Assembly: GCA_020199975.1 (NCBI GenBank)
Contig: JAIVJP010000305.1
Span: 1 to 12,185 of the forward strand
DNA: 12,185 nucleotides
Direction: 5' to 3'
Source: Acidobacteriota bacterium
Lineage (GTDB): Bacteria; Acidobacteriota; Blastocatellia; Pyrinomonadales; Pyrinomonadaceae
Below are positions 1 to 5,624 of the stretch, in pieces (within the stretch, counting starts at the first letter, position 1; every line of letters begins with the position of its first letter). The notes beneath the pieces are model-generated. The model had not been told where the DNA came from. It worked only from the letters and a program-made list of their open reading frames with translations, and ran no database searches. A program made the translations under genes and the position numbers.

Positions 1-167
1 ACAGCGCGCTCCCGCTCGATCTGCTTGACGTTACCCGCCGTCGCCTCCACAGCGAGCTTGCGCGGCAGCAGAAAGTTGCGTGCATACCCGGACCTGACTC
101 GGACTATCTCGCCACGAGCGCCGAGATCATCAACGTCTTCGCGTAAAAGTATTTTGGTGTGTGCCAT
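1..167 (-). CDS. rplI: 50S ribosomal protein L9, 5' part (runs off the left edge)
   Basis: The first 55 or so codons of ribosomal protein L9 are present; the rest lies outside the window. L9 binds 23S rRNA near the L1 stalk and helps maintain the reading frame. The readable N-terminus starts MAHTKILLREDVDDLGARG and contains the family signature YARNFLLPRKLAV near residues 28-40, which belongs to the N-terminal rRNA-binding domain. The ATG at 167-165 is preceded by AGGAG at 180-176 with an 8-base spacer, so this start is well supported. It lies 16 bases after rpsR and is surely co-transcribed with rpsF and rpsR, the common bacterial arrangement. Nothing looks broken in the visible part. Confidence 0.93.
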   Translation of the reverse strand, partial: MAHTKILLREDVDDLGARGEIVRVRSGYARNFLLPRKLAVEATAGNVKQIERERA

Positions 168-183
168 CTCTCGCGCTCCTAAC

Positions 184-486
184 TTAGTCGGTTGAATAGG
201 GAAGCAGCGCGATATTGCGTGCCCGTTTAATTGCCTCGGCAAGCATACGCTGGTGCGTGGCGCAGTTGCCGGTGATACGTCTAGGAATGATCTTGCCGCG
301 CTCGGGAATATAGTTTTGCAACAGTCTCACGTCCTTGAAATCGATGAGATCGGCTTTCTCGATGCAGAACCGGCAGATTCTTCGTCTGTGCATGCGACGA
401 CCGCCACGCGACTGCATGGGCCGCCCTCGATCCATATCCTCGTCGCCATTGTATCCACGGTTGCGGTCTTCATAGTTACTCGACAT
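184..486 (-). CDS. rpsR: 30S ribosomal protein S18
   Basis: This is a 100-residue S18, a small-subunit protein that forms a heterodimer with S6 on the platform of the 30S subunit. The conserved core starts near residue 35 with RRRICRFC and continues through DFKDVRLLQNYIPERGKI, PRRITGNCATHQR and the C-terminal RARNIALLPY. The Cys-x2-Cys pair together with the GNCATH motif makes this a zinc-ribbon-like C+ form of S18. The first 34 residues are a charged extension rich in Asp, Arg and Gly, and they account for the length above the usual 75-90 residues. A GAGGA sequence lies upstream of the ATG. The gene sits between rpsF and rplI. There is no ssb between rpsF and rpsR, although ssb is often found there in other bacteria. 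Confidence 0.95.
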   Translation of the reverse strand: MSSNYEDRNRGYNGDEDMDRGRPMQSRGGRRMHRRRICRFCIEKADLIDFKDVRLLQNYIPERGKIIPRRITGNCATHQRMLAEAIKRARNIALLPYSTD

Positions 487-605
487 AGTGTTTCCTCGTA
501 GATCGTCAATCGTGATTCGTTGAATCGCGGGTAGGTGATTGCGGGTGACTTAACCGTCTTAGGCGCGGCGCGCTCAACAACTGTTACCCTGGGATTCACA
601 GCTCA
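487..605. other. rpsF-rpsR spacer with weak heptad-like repeats
   Basis: This 119-base gap separates rpsF from rpsR. It carries no open frame resembling ssb. Near the rpsR end, on the minus strand, are loosely repeated seven-base words of the form AATCACG, ATTGACG, ATCTACG. There is also a short hairpin, gattc (514-518) with gaatc (522-526). The pattern resembles the stronger heptad arrays elsewhere in the window, but here it is degenerate. No promoter or terminator is evident. Confidence 0.4.
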
Positions 606-1034
606 CTAGCCTTCATCATTCTCGTCAGCAGCAGCGAACTCAGGGACGGAAGCCCCGCGTGGCGAACCACCACGTGAAGTTGGCCTCTTCGCGGCTTTGC
701 GGGTGCGGCGGTCCTTAAACTTCTCGGCGCGGCGCCGATCTTCATCGACGCGCACGGTCAAGTACCGGATGATGCGATCGTTGACCCGCATGCGCCGTTC
801 CAGCTCGGCTATCTCGCGACCCGAGCCTTCGATCTCCATCAGCACAAAGGTGCCTTCCGTCTTATGAAGAATCTCATAAGCCAACTGCCGTTTGCCCCAG
901 CTTTCTGATTTGGTTATGACGCCGCCCTGGTCGGTGACGATCTGCTTGTGGTTCTCGGTGAGGCGATCGACCTCAGCGTCATCAGCGCCGGCATCGACGA
1001 TGAAGACTACTTCGTATTGCCTGGGTGCTTCCAA
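606..1034 (-). CDS. rpsF: 30S ribosomal protein S6
   Basis: Ribosomal protein S6 binds S18 and the central domain of 16S rRNA. The ferredoxin-like S6 core is clear: RQYEVVFIVD near the N-terminus, GVITKSESWGKRQLAYEI in the middle, and RVNDRIIRYLTVRVDE at the end of the fold. About 40 basic and then acidic residues follow, a common variable tail. The ATG at 1040-1038 directly abuts AAGGAGG (1047-1041), so it cannot have normal Shine-Dalgarno spacing. The TTG at 1034-1032 has a 6-base spacer and is the better start, giving 142 residues beginning MEAPRQYEVVF. With the ATG the product would be 144 residues. It is first in a run with rpsR and rplI, and its upstream spacer is filled by an inverted heptad repeat. 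Confidence 0.93.
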   Translation of the reverse strand: MEAPRQYEVVFIVDAGADDAEVDRLTENHKQIVTDQGGVITKSESWGKRQLAYEILHKTEGTFVLMEIEGSGREIAELERRMRVNDRIIRYLTVRVDEDRRRAEKFKDRRTRKAAKRPTSRGGSPRGASVPEFAAADENDEG

Positions 1035-1040
1035 AATCAT

Positions 1041-1047
1041 CCTCCTT
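1041..1047 (-). promoter_or_regulatory. rpsF ribosome binding site that decides the start
   Basis: The minus strand reads AAGGAGG, a near-perfect Shine-Dalgarno sequence. The base after it begins an ATG (zero spacing). A TTG two codons further on has a 6-base spacer, and this is why the TTG is preferred as the rpsF start. Confidence 0.7.
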
Positions 1048-1095
1048 ATGGATGTCGAGCCTCATCTCGTTTGATGAAGCAAGAAGGGATTTAAT

Positions 1096-1197
1096 ATTTT
1101 CGATTTGCGATTGCCAATTGCCGATTTAAAGAACTATAGAATTACAGCCTCCAGAATCCGGTGATTCCAAAATCGGCAATTGGCAATTGCAAATCAG
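1096..1197. repeat. Inverted pair of heptad arrays in the pth-rpsF spacer
   Basis: The left arm (1096-1130) reads on the plus strand as five seven-base words: attttcg, atttgcg, attgcca, attgccg, atttaaa. The right arm (1170-1197) reads aaatcgg, caattgg, caattgc, aaatcag. The reverse complement of the right arm matches most of the left arm, giving a long imperfect hairpin with a unique loop of about 38 bases (1131-1168). The right arm overlaps the end of pth: the pth TGA stop (1196-1194) lies inside the last heptad. The left arm ends about 50 bases before the rpsF Shine-Dalgarno sequence. Confidence 0.85.
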
Positions 1198-1757
1198 TTA
1201 TATTCCGTCATTGCTTTCCGAACACCATCCTTGAGGATGACGCTCAGAGCCTCTACGCTTTGTTCCAGAACTCTTTCAACTTCCGCTCGCGCTCCCTTGG
1301 GTAACACATCCAAAACAAAGCGCTTCGAATCGCTAATCGGATGGTCCGGCTGTATTCCAATTCGTAGCCGCACAAACTCGTTGGTGCCGAGGCAACCGAT
1401 GATCGATTTCAAGCCGTTGTGGCCCCCAGCCGAACCACGTTCCCGAATACGAATCCTACCGAACGGCAAAGCCAGATCGTCGGATACGACGATTAACCCT
1501 TCGGCTGGCGCTTGGACCTTGTGCCTGGCAAACAAGCAACAGACCGACTCGCCGCTCAGATTCATGAAAGTCTGCGGCTTGACGAGTTTGACTGCGCAAC
1601 CTGCAATCTCGGCCCGCCCTACCAACGCCTGACACTCGCGCCGGTTCACTGCAATCCCGGCATCACGAGCCAACTTGTCAATTAGCATGAACCCCAGGTT
1701 ATGACGCGACCAGTCATATTCGGCGCCCGGGTTTCCCAAACCTACGATGAGACGCAT
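1194..1757 (-). CDS. pth: Peptidyl-tRNA hydrolase
   Basis: Pth cleaves the ester bond of peptidyl-tRNA released by stalled or aborted translation and recycles the tRNA. The 187-residue protein has the normal family length. Visible motifs are GLGNPGAEYDWSRHN near residues 6-20 (catalytic His in RHN, where the usual Thr is Ser), KPQTFMNLSG near residues 59-68, VVSDDLALPFG near 90-100 (the catalytic Asp region, usually VxHDDLDLP), and GSAGGHNGLKSI near 108-119. All key residues are present. The start ATG at 1757-1755 has no recognisable Shine-Dalgarno sequence, because the upstream spacer begins with heptad repeats within 3 bases of the ATG. The stop codon lies in another heptad array. The gene sits between rplY and rpsF, a common arrangement. 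Confidence 0.95.
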   Translation of the reverse strand: MRLIVGLGNPGAEYDWSRHNLGFMLIDKLARDAGIAVNRRECQALVGRAEIAGCAVKLVKPQTFMNLSGESVCCLFARHKVQAPAEGLIVVSDDLALPFGRIRIRERGSAGGHNGLKSIIGCLGTNEFVRLRIGIQPDHPISDSKRFVLDVLPKGARAEVERVLEQSVEALSVILKDGVRKAMTEYN

Positions 1758-1759
1758 TA

Positions 1760-1882
1760 CATTGCCAATTGTCTTTTGCCAATTGCTCTTGGGTCACCGG
1801 AGATGGGAGTTTGCCTAGCCCAATCCGTCCAAGACCTAAGGCCAACGACCCAAGACCAATTGAAACTCGGCAATTGGCAATG
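1760..1882. repeat. Inverted heptad repeat filling the rplY-pth spacer
   Basis: The two 36-base arms, 1760-1795 and 1847-1882, are inverted copies with 29 of 36 positions matching by hand alignment. The seven-base rhythm is clear: attgcca, attgtct, tttgcca, attgctc in the left arm, and gacctaa, ggccaac, gacccaa, gaccaat, ..., cggcaat, tggcaat running into and through the right arm. The central region between the arms is unique. The array occupies nearly the whole spacer and leaves little room for a normal pth ribosome binding site. Confidence 0.85.
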
Positions 1883-1891
1883 GGAAATGCT

Positions 1892-2590
1892 TTATTCCTT
1901 CTTGCCCCTCTCGCCCTTCTCGCCCTCGTCGCCGGCACCCTCCTCTTCCTTCTTACCCTTGCCGATTACTTCAGGCTCCGCCGGAACTTCGGCTTCAACC
2001 ACCAGTGCCGCAACCGGCTCTTCCTTCACGATGCCAACCGTGGCAATTACGGTATCCGGTTCATTAAGAATCTCGATGTTCTCACCAACCTGGATATCGG
2101 AAACGTGCAGTACATCGTGAACCCCAAGATTCGAAACGACGACATCAATCGCGTCCGGGATTTCGCGCGGCTCGCAGCGAATCTCAATCTCGCGAATAAT
2201 CTGTTCCAGGATCCCCTCCTGCTCACGTACTCCGATCGGCTCGCCAACCAGGTGGATGGGAACGGTCACTTCGATCTTTTGGCCTTTAACCAATCGCTGG
2301 AAATCCGCGTGCAACAATCGGCTGCGCACGGGATCGATCTGCCTATCGTGGAACATGACCTCGCTGGCGCCCAAGCCCTCGATGTCTATAGTGAAAATCG
2401 TGTTTCGACCGGCTTCAGATCTAAGAATCGCTGCCAGTTCACTGAGCGGCGCCGCCGCTGCCACCGTCTCGCCGCCGCCGCCATAAACCGTAACTGGAAC
2501 CAATCCCGCGCGCCGCCTGCGACGAGCGTCGTTCTTGCCGCGGCCCTCACGCACTTTAGCCTTCACCATTATGTCTTTATGCTCAGTCAT
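1892..2590 (-). CDS. rplY: 50S ribosomal protein L25/general stress protein CTC
   Basis: L25 binds 5S rRNA in the central protuberance; the longer CTC/TL5 form adds a C-terminal beta domain. The N-terminal L25 domain spans roughly residues 8-95 (KAKVREGRGKNDARRRRRAG, then VPVTVYGGG and QIDPVRSRLLHADF), and the TL5 domain follows to about residue 190 (VTVPIHLVGEPIGVREQEG). The tail is low complexity: Glu-Val-Ala rich, then a charged Lys/Glu/Gly run to the end. An ATG at 2590-2588 has AGGAG five bases upstream. An in-frame GTG two codons earlier (2596) would overlap that signal, so the 232-residue form is chosen. The gene follows prs and precedes pth, a standard order. Confidence 0.93.
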   Translation of the reverse strand: MTEHKDIMVKAKVREGRGKNDARRRRRAGLVPVTVYGGGGETVAAAAPLSELAAILRSEAGRNTIFTIDIEGLGASEVMFHDRQIDPVRSRLLHADFQRLVKGQKIEVTVPIHLVGEPIGVREQEGILEQIIREIEIRCEPREIPDAIDVVVSNLGVHDVLHVSDIQVGENIEILNEPDTVIATVGIVKEEPVAALVVEAEVPAEPEVIGKGKKEEEGAGDEGEKGERGKKE

Positions 2591-2611
2591 AATCACTCCT
2601 CTTACAGACGT

Positions 2612-2749
2612 TCAGCGACCCAGGAGGATTTTGATTTTTGATTTTTGATTTGCGATTGATGTTGCTGACGCCAGGTAGTGCGCGGCAGCCACTTCAATGA
2701 ATGAACAAGCAATCGCAAATCTAAAATCTAAAATCCCGTTGGTCGCTGA
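2612..2749. repeat. Inverted heptad repeat in the prs-rplY spacer
   Basis: The left arm (2612-2658) contains tcagcgacc followed by attttg, atttttg, atttttg, atttgcg, attg. The right arm (2710-2749) is its inverted copy, reading on the minus strand tcagcgacc, then attttag, attttag, atttgcg, attg. The right arm has one fewer unit, as expected for slippage in a tandem array. The loop (2659-2709) is unique sequence. The left arm starts about 12 bases before the rplY ribosome binding site and the right arm ends about 32 bases after the prs stop. The word differs from the CAATTGG arrays, but the architecture is the same. Confidence 0.85.
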
Positions 2750-2781
2750 TGGTCTTCTTTTAAGCCATCAGTGTTTGCCCT

Positions 2782-3729
2782 TCACACGAAGAGCGAGGAA
2801 ACACTGGTTTCCTCATGGATCGACTTGATCGCTTTCGCCAGAAGCGGCGCGATACTAAGTACCTTTATCTTCTCCAACTCGCACGCGTGATCGCGTAGCG
2901 GAATCGTATTCGTGACAATTATCTGTTCGATCTCTGACTGCTCCAGCAGTGTTGCAGCCTTGCCCGACAAAACCGGGTGCGTGAAGCAGGCGTGAATGCT
3001 TTCCGCTCCTGCATTTTTCAAAGCTCGAGCAACTTTCGTAAGCGACCCGCCTGTGTCACACATGTCGTCGACAACCAGGCAGCTTCGACCGCGGACATCA
3101 CCCACCACATTCATCACTTCTGCGACATTTGCTTTCTCGCGTCGCTTGTCGCAAAGCGCAAGCTCAGCATCCAGGCGTTTCGCGTACGCGCGGGCTCTTT
3201 CTGCACCACCGGTGTCAGGAGCAACCACCGTCAGATTCGGCAACGGATTGTCCTGATAGTAGCCAATCATTACTGGTGCCGAATACAAGTGGTCCACAGG
3301 AATATCAAAGAACCCCTGAATCTGCGCCGCATGCAGATCAATCGTCAGCAAACGATCAGCGCCGGCAACCGTAATCAGGTTTGCCACGAGCCTCGCCGAG
3401 ATGGGCACGCGCGGCCGATCTTTCTTGTCAGAGCGCGCGTAGCCATAATACGGAATCACGGCCGTGATGCGTTCTGCCGATGATCGACGGAATGCGTCGA
3501 GCATCACCAGCAACTCCATCAAGTGCTCATCAGTCGGCGGGCACGTGGGCTGAACAATGAAGACATCCCCACCCCGAACGTTTTCGTCGATCTGAAAGTT
3601 AAACTCGCCGTCTGAGAAGCGCTCCGCAAAGGCGCGCCCCATATCACAACCCAGATGGCGACAAATCTCTTCCGCCAGTCTTGGGTTCGCGTTTCCGGAA
3701 AAGATTTTTATACTGCCGGTCGTGCCCAT
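2782..3729 (-). CDS. prs: Ribose-phosphate pyrophosphokinase (PRPP synthetase)
   Basis: Prs transfers pyrophosphate from ATP to ribose 5-phosphate, making PRPP for nucleotide, histidine, tryptophan and NAD synthesis. The 315-residue length is typical. Visible motifs are RFSDGEFNFQIDENVRGGDVF near residues 37-57 (ATP-binding half), YYGYARSDKKDRPRVPIS near 93-110 (flexible loop), TIDLHAAQIQGFFDIPVDHL near 129-148 (divalent metal and ATP contacts), APDTGGAERA near 170-180, and the PRPP-binding signature VVDDMCDTGGSL near 219-230. The cytosolic enzyme looks complete. The ATG at 3729-3727 has no clear Shine-Dalgarno sequence. It follows tRNA-Gln and precedes rplY; prs-rplY-pth is a very common gene string. 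Confidence 0.96.
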   Translation of the reverse strand: MGTTGSIKIFSGNANPRLAEEICRHLGCDMGRAFAERFSDGEFNFQIDENVRGGDVFIVQPTCPPTDEHLMELLVMLDAFRRSSAERITAVIPYYGYARSDKKDRPRVPISARLVANLITVAGADRLLTIDLHAAQIQGFFDIPVDHLYSAPVMIGYYQDNPLPNLTVVAPDTGGAERARAYAKRLDAELALCDKRREKANVAEVMNVVGDVRGRSCLVVDDMCDTGGSLTKVARALKNAGAESIHACFTHPVLSGKAATLLEQSEIEQIIVTNTIPLRDHACELEKIKVLSIAPLLAKAIKSIHEETSVSSLFV

Positions 3730-3809
3730 AACATCAGTAACGAGCTAACAGGTGCGAAGTCAGAAGGCTTTCCCTGGTCATCTTTCACTGATCACTTATT
3801 ATTGAAAAG

Positions 3810-3884
3810 TGGCTGGGGCGGGAGGATTCGAACCTACGAATGCCGGTTCCAAAGACCGGTGCCTTACCACTTGGCTACGCCCCA
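3810..3884 (-). tRNA. tRNA-Gln (anticodon UUG)
   Basis: Read on the minus strand, this 75-base tRNA folds into a cloverleaf. The acceptor stem TGGGGCG pairs with CGCCCCA, the D arm is GCC-loop-GGC, the anticodon stem CCGGT pairs with ACCGG around loop CTTTGGA (anticodon TTG), and the T loop is TTCGAAT. The discriminator is G and CCA is encoded. The T stem GTAGG/CCTCC has one U-C mismatch at its second pair. The 5' end overlaps the last three codons and the stop of ispE by 10 bases, so the tRNA probably comes from an ispE-containing transcript. The next gene, prs, begins about 80 bases downstream. Confidence 0.96.
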
Positions 3885-4837
3885 GTATCGGATCGCAGAT
3901 CAAAAGAGCGTAAGAGCGGGGTACCACAGGATCCCATCGCTCGAATGTATTCTTCGCGCGACAGAGTTGCACAGGGAAAAATGCGCCAGCCGCTTTCCGC
4001 CCGAATCTGCTCAAGGGCGCGCTGCTGCGCCTCCCGGTTGTCAAAGATACCAAAAACGCTCGAACCACTTCCAGCGAGCAAAGCGCTACGAGCACCAGCC
4101 TGAACCAGGGCGCTCTTAACTCGCCCAATCTCAGGCTCAATATCAAAGATCACCTGCTCGAAATCATTCTCCAAGTCTTCAGAGACAGGCCACTGATCCC
4201 AATCTGATGAATTGGTTGATCCACGCGAAATAGCAAGGATAGAGTCGGAGTTCCGCGTTGTCAAGGCAGCTAAGCTGAGTGCTTTATAGGCTTCCGCGGT
4301 GGCCACGGTAGCGTTAGCAGCTATGATCAGAAGATACTGCGCCGCAAGATCCGGAAGCGAAGAGATGCTTGTTCCGGTCCCCGTACCAAGTGCCCTACCT
4401 CCGCCTAGAAAAAATGGGACGTCGGAACCTAACCCGGCTCCCAACTCAGCTAACTCCGAGACGTTCGTCCTGACCTTCCACAGACGCGCGAGGCCTAACA
4501 GAGTTACCGCTCCATTTGATGAGCCCCCGCCGAGTCCTCCCTGAACCGGAATTCGTTTTTCGAGGTGGATACGCGCCCCGGCCCGAACCTTATAACGATC
4601 TCGCAGAGCAATTGCCGCCCGCACAATCAGATTGTTATGATCGGTTGGAATCAGGGGATCATCACAAGATAGCAATATGTCAGAGTCCGAAGCGGTAGCG
4701 AACCGAAGAGTGTCATGAAGCGAAACGGTTTGCAGCACCGTCCTGATCTCGTGGTAGCCATCGGGACGTTTTCCCAGGATGAGCAAGCTGCAATTGATCT
4801 TCGCAAACGACGGAAGCGTAAAGAGAGGCGTAGACAC
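3875..4837 (-). CDS. ispE: 4-diphosphocytidyl-2-C-methyl-D-erythritol kinase
   Basis: IspE is the GHMP-family kinase that phosphorylates CDP-ME in the non-mevalonate (MEP) isoprenoid pathway. Using the GTG at 4837-4835 the product is 320 residues and begins MSTPLFTLPSFAKIN. Motifs include AKIN with the active-site Lys near residue 13, RPDGYHEIRTVLQTVSLHD near 24-43, the glycine-rich ATP loop GGLGGGSSNG near 100-109, LGSDVPFF with the catalytic Asp near 139, and GSGSSVFGIF near the C-terminus. The frame stays open upstream, but it would overlap the membrane protein that ends 8 bases before this GTG. The last 18 residues or so look like an extension, and the TAG stop (3877-3875) lies inside tRNA-Gln. 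Confidence 0.92.
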   Translation of the reverse strand: MSTPLFTLPSFAKINCSLLILGKRPDGYHEIRTVLQTVSLHDTLRFATASDSDILLSCDDPLIPTDHNNLIVRAAIALRDRYKVRAGARIHLEKRIPVQGGLGGGSSNGAVTLLGLARLWKVRTNVSELAELGAGLGSDVPFFLGGGRALGTGTGTSISSLPDLAAQYLLIIAANATVATAEAYKALSLAALTTRNSDSILAISRGSTNSSDWDQWPVSEDLENDFEQVIFDIEPEIGRVKSALVQAGARSALLAGSGSSVFGIFDNREAQQRALEQIRAESGWRIFPCATLSREEYIRAMGSCGTPLLRSFDLRSDTGA

Positions 4838-4845
4838 GTTAAAGG

Positions 4846-5388
4846 CTATTCCGCTTGTCCCGCTACGGCTGGATCGGCAGGAACCTGCGCAAACTGCTGC
4901 AATGTTCGTCGCCACGAAGAATGAGTTGGAAAGCAATAGAGCAACACGAATACGGCAACCAGGGTTGCACCATAGGTATAGAAGTCGTTGCCCGTCAGGA
5001 GGGTGGTAACGAATCCCATCGCCGAGATCGCGGCGCCAATTAGCGCCACCTGAATGGTCGTTTTCTCCAGTGTGCGCAGCAGCCCTGAGGCGCCAGCTAG
5101 AGCTCCGATGTCCTGCAGTCGCATCGTTGCGAATCTTGTGCGACGCAGAGCGATTGAGCCAAGTCCAAAAATGAGAATGGTGATTCGTAACGCAATGTCC
5201 AGTGAGGGATTATGTTGCTGGCGCAGGAAACCCTTGCTGATGTAGGCCGCGAAGGTAAGAAGAATGGATGCAACCATCAGCCCAGCAACCGTTGTAACGG
5301 TCACCTTGCGTCGCCGTAAGAGTTCGCTCTCGATCGCCTCGGTTAATTGATTGGGCAACTCAGACTTTACTCCGCGATCTAAGGCCAC
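4846..5388 (-). CDS. Small integral membrane protein of unknown function
   Basis: I do not recognise this 180-residue protein. It has four likely membrane segments, near residues 29-50, 63-81, 112-134 and 137-154, with basic clusters between them (RRRK near 25-28, RRTRF near 82-86). A Pro/Ala-rich end follows. It stops 8 bases before the ispE GTG, so the two are probably co-transcribed. The start is uncertain. The GTG at 5388-5386 lies in the arm of a period-10 inverted repeat and lacks a ribosome binding site. A TTG at 5358-5356 with GGAG 11 bases upstream is an alternative and would remove 10 residues. The inserted repeat element may have replaced the original 5' end. Confidence 0.65.
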   Translation of the reverse strand: MALDRGVKSELPNQLTEAIESELLRRRKVTVTTVAGLMVASILLTFAAYISKGFLRQQHNPSLDIALRITILIFGLGSIALRRTRFATMRLQDIGALAGASGLLRTLEKTTIQVALIGAAISAMGFVTTLLTGNDFYTYGATLVAVFVLLYCFPTHSSWRRTLQQFAQVPADPAVAGQAE

Positions 5389-5544
5389 AGATGAACACAG
5401 ATAAGCACGGATTCAAACATGGAGAAACAACCCAGAAGATCATTGGATGCTTCTTCGAAGTCTACAACGAACTGGAGCCGCGGTTTAAGAGACTCATCTT
5501 CGATAACCCCCGTAAATCAATCCGTGAGAATCCGTGTTTATCTG
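5388..5544. repeat. Inverted period-10 repeat flanking a GxxExxY remnant
   Basis: Two 28-base arms, 5388-5415 and 5517-5544, are inverted copies matching at 22 of 28 positions. Each arm has a ten-base rhythm: cagatgaaca, cagataagca, cggattca in the left arm, and atccgtgaga, atccgtgttt in the right arm. Sequences of this cacagat/cacggat type are known to flank GxxExxY genes in many genomes, and here they enclose a shortened one. The left arm supplies both the remnant's ATG on the plus strand and the GTG of the membrane protein on the minus strand. Confidence 0.7.
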
Positions 5545-5624
5545 AGGCCGCTCTCTTGTCGTCGGACGAGGAACTCAACCTCAACGCGCTCAAGGCTTGG
5601 CCGGCGCGGAAGCGGGCGCGCTAG
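5391..5624 (+). pseudogene. Internally deleted GxxExxY-family gene remnant
   Basis: This is the only plus-strand coding trace. The N-terminus (MNTDKHGFKHGETTQKIIG, then CFFEVYNEL) matches the start of GxxExxY proteins, a small family of about 125 residues of uncertain function often found near repeats. The frame then jumps directly to what looks like the family's C-terminal end, EPRFKRLIFDNPRKS and RENPCLS. The central 70-90 residues, including the GxxExxY core, are missing although the frame stays open. The remaining residues run antisense into the 3' end of the BamD-like gene from 5590 and are unlikely to be native. It is almost certainly non-functional. Identification rests on remembered family sequence, not a search. 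Confidence 0.6.

Noticed and set aside
487..605. Possible ssb remnant between rpsF and rpsR
   Set aside because: The gap is only 119 bases and none of its frames shows SSB-like sequence.
1769..2641. A 290-codon plus-strand open frame opposite rplY
   Set aside because: It is antisense to a clear L25 gene, with composition mirroring it. It has no family resemblance and spans two repeat arrays.
3655..4119. Plus-strand frame containing GWGGRIRTYECRFQRPVPY
   Set aside because: This peptide is the antisense translation of tRNA-Gln, a familiar spurious protein annotation.
4838..4936. Upstream extension of ispE to 353 residues
   Set aside because: It overlaps the membrane protein gene in another frame, and the extra N-terminal 33 residues do not resemble IspE, whose homology begins just after the GTG at 4837.
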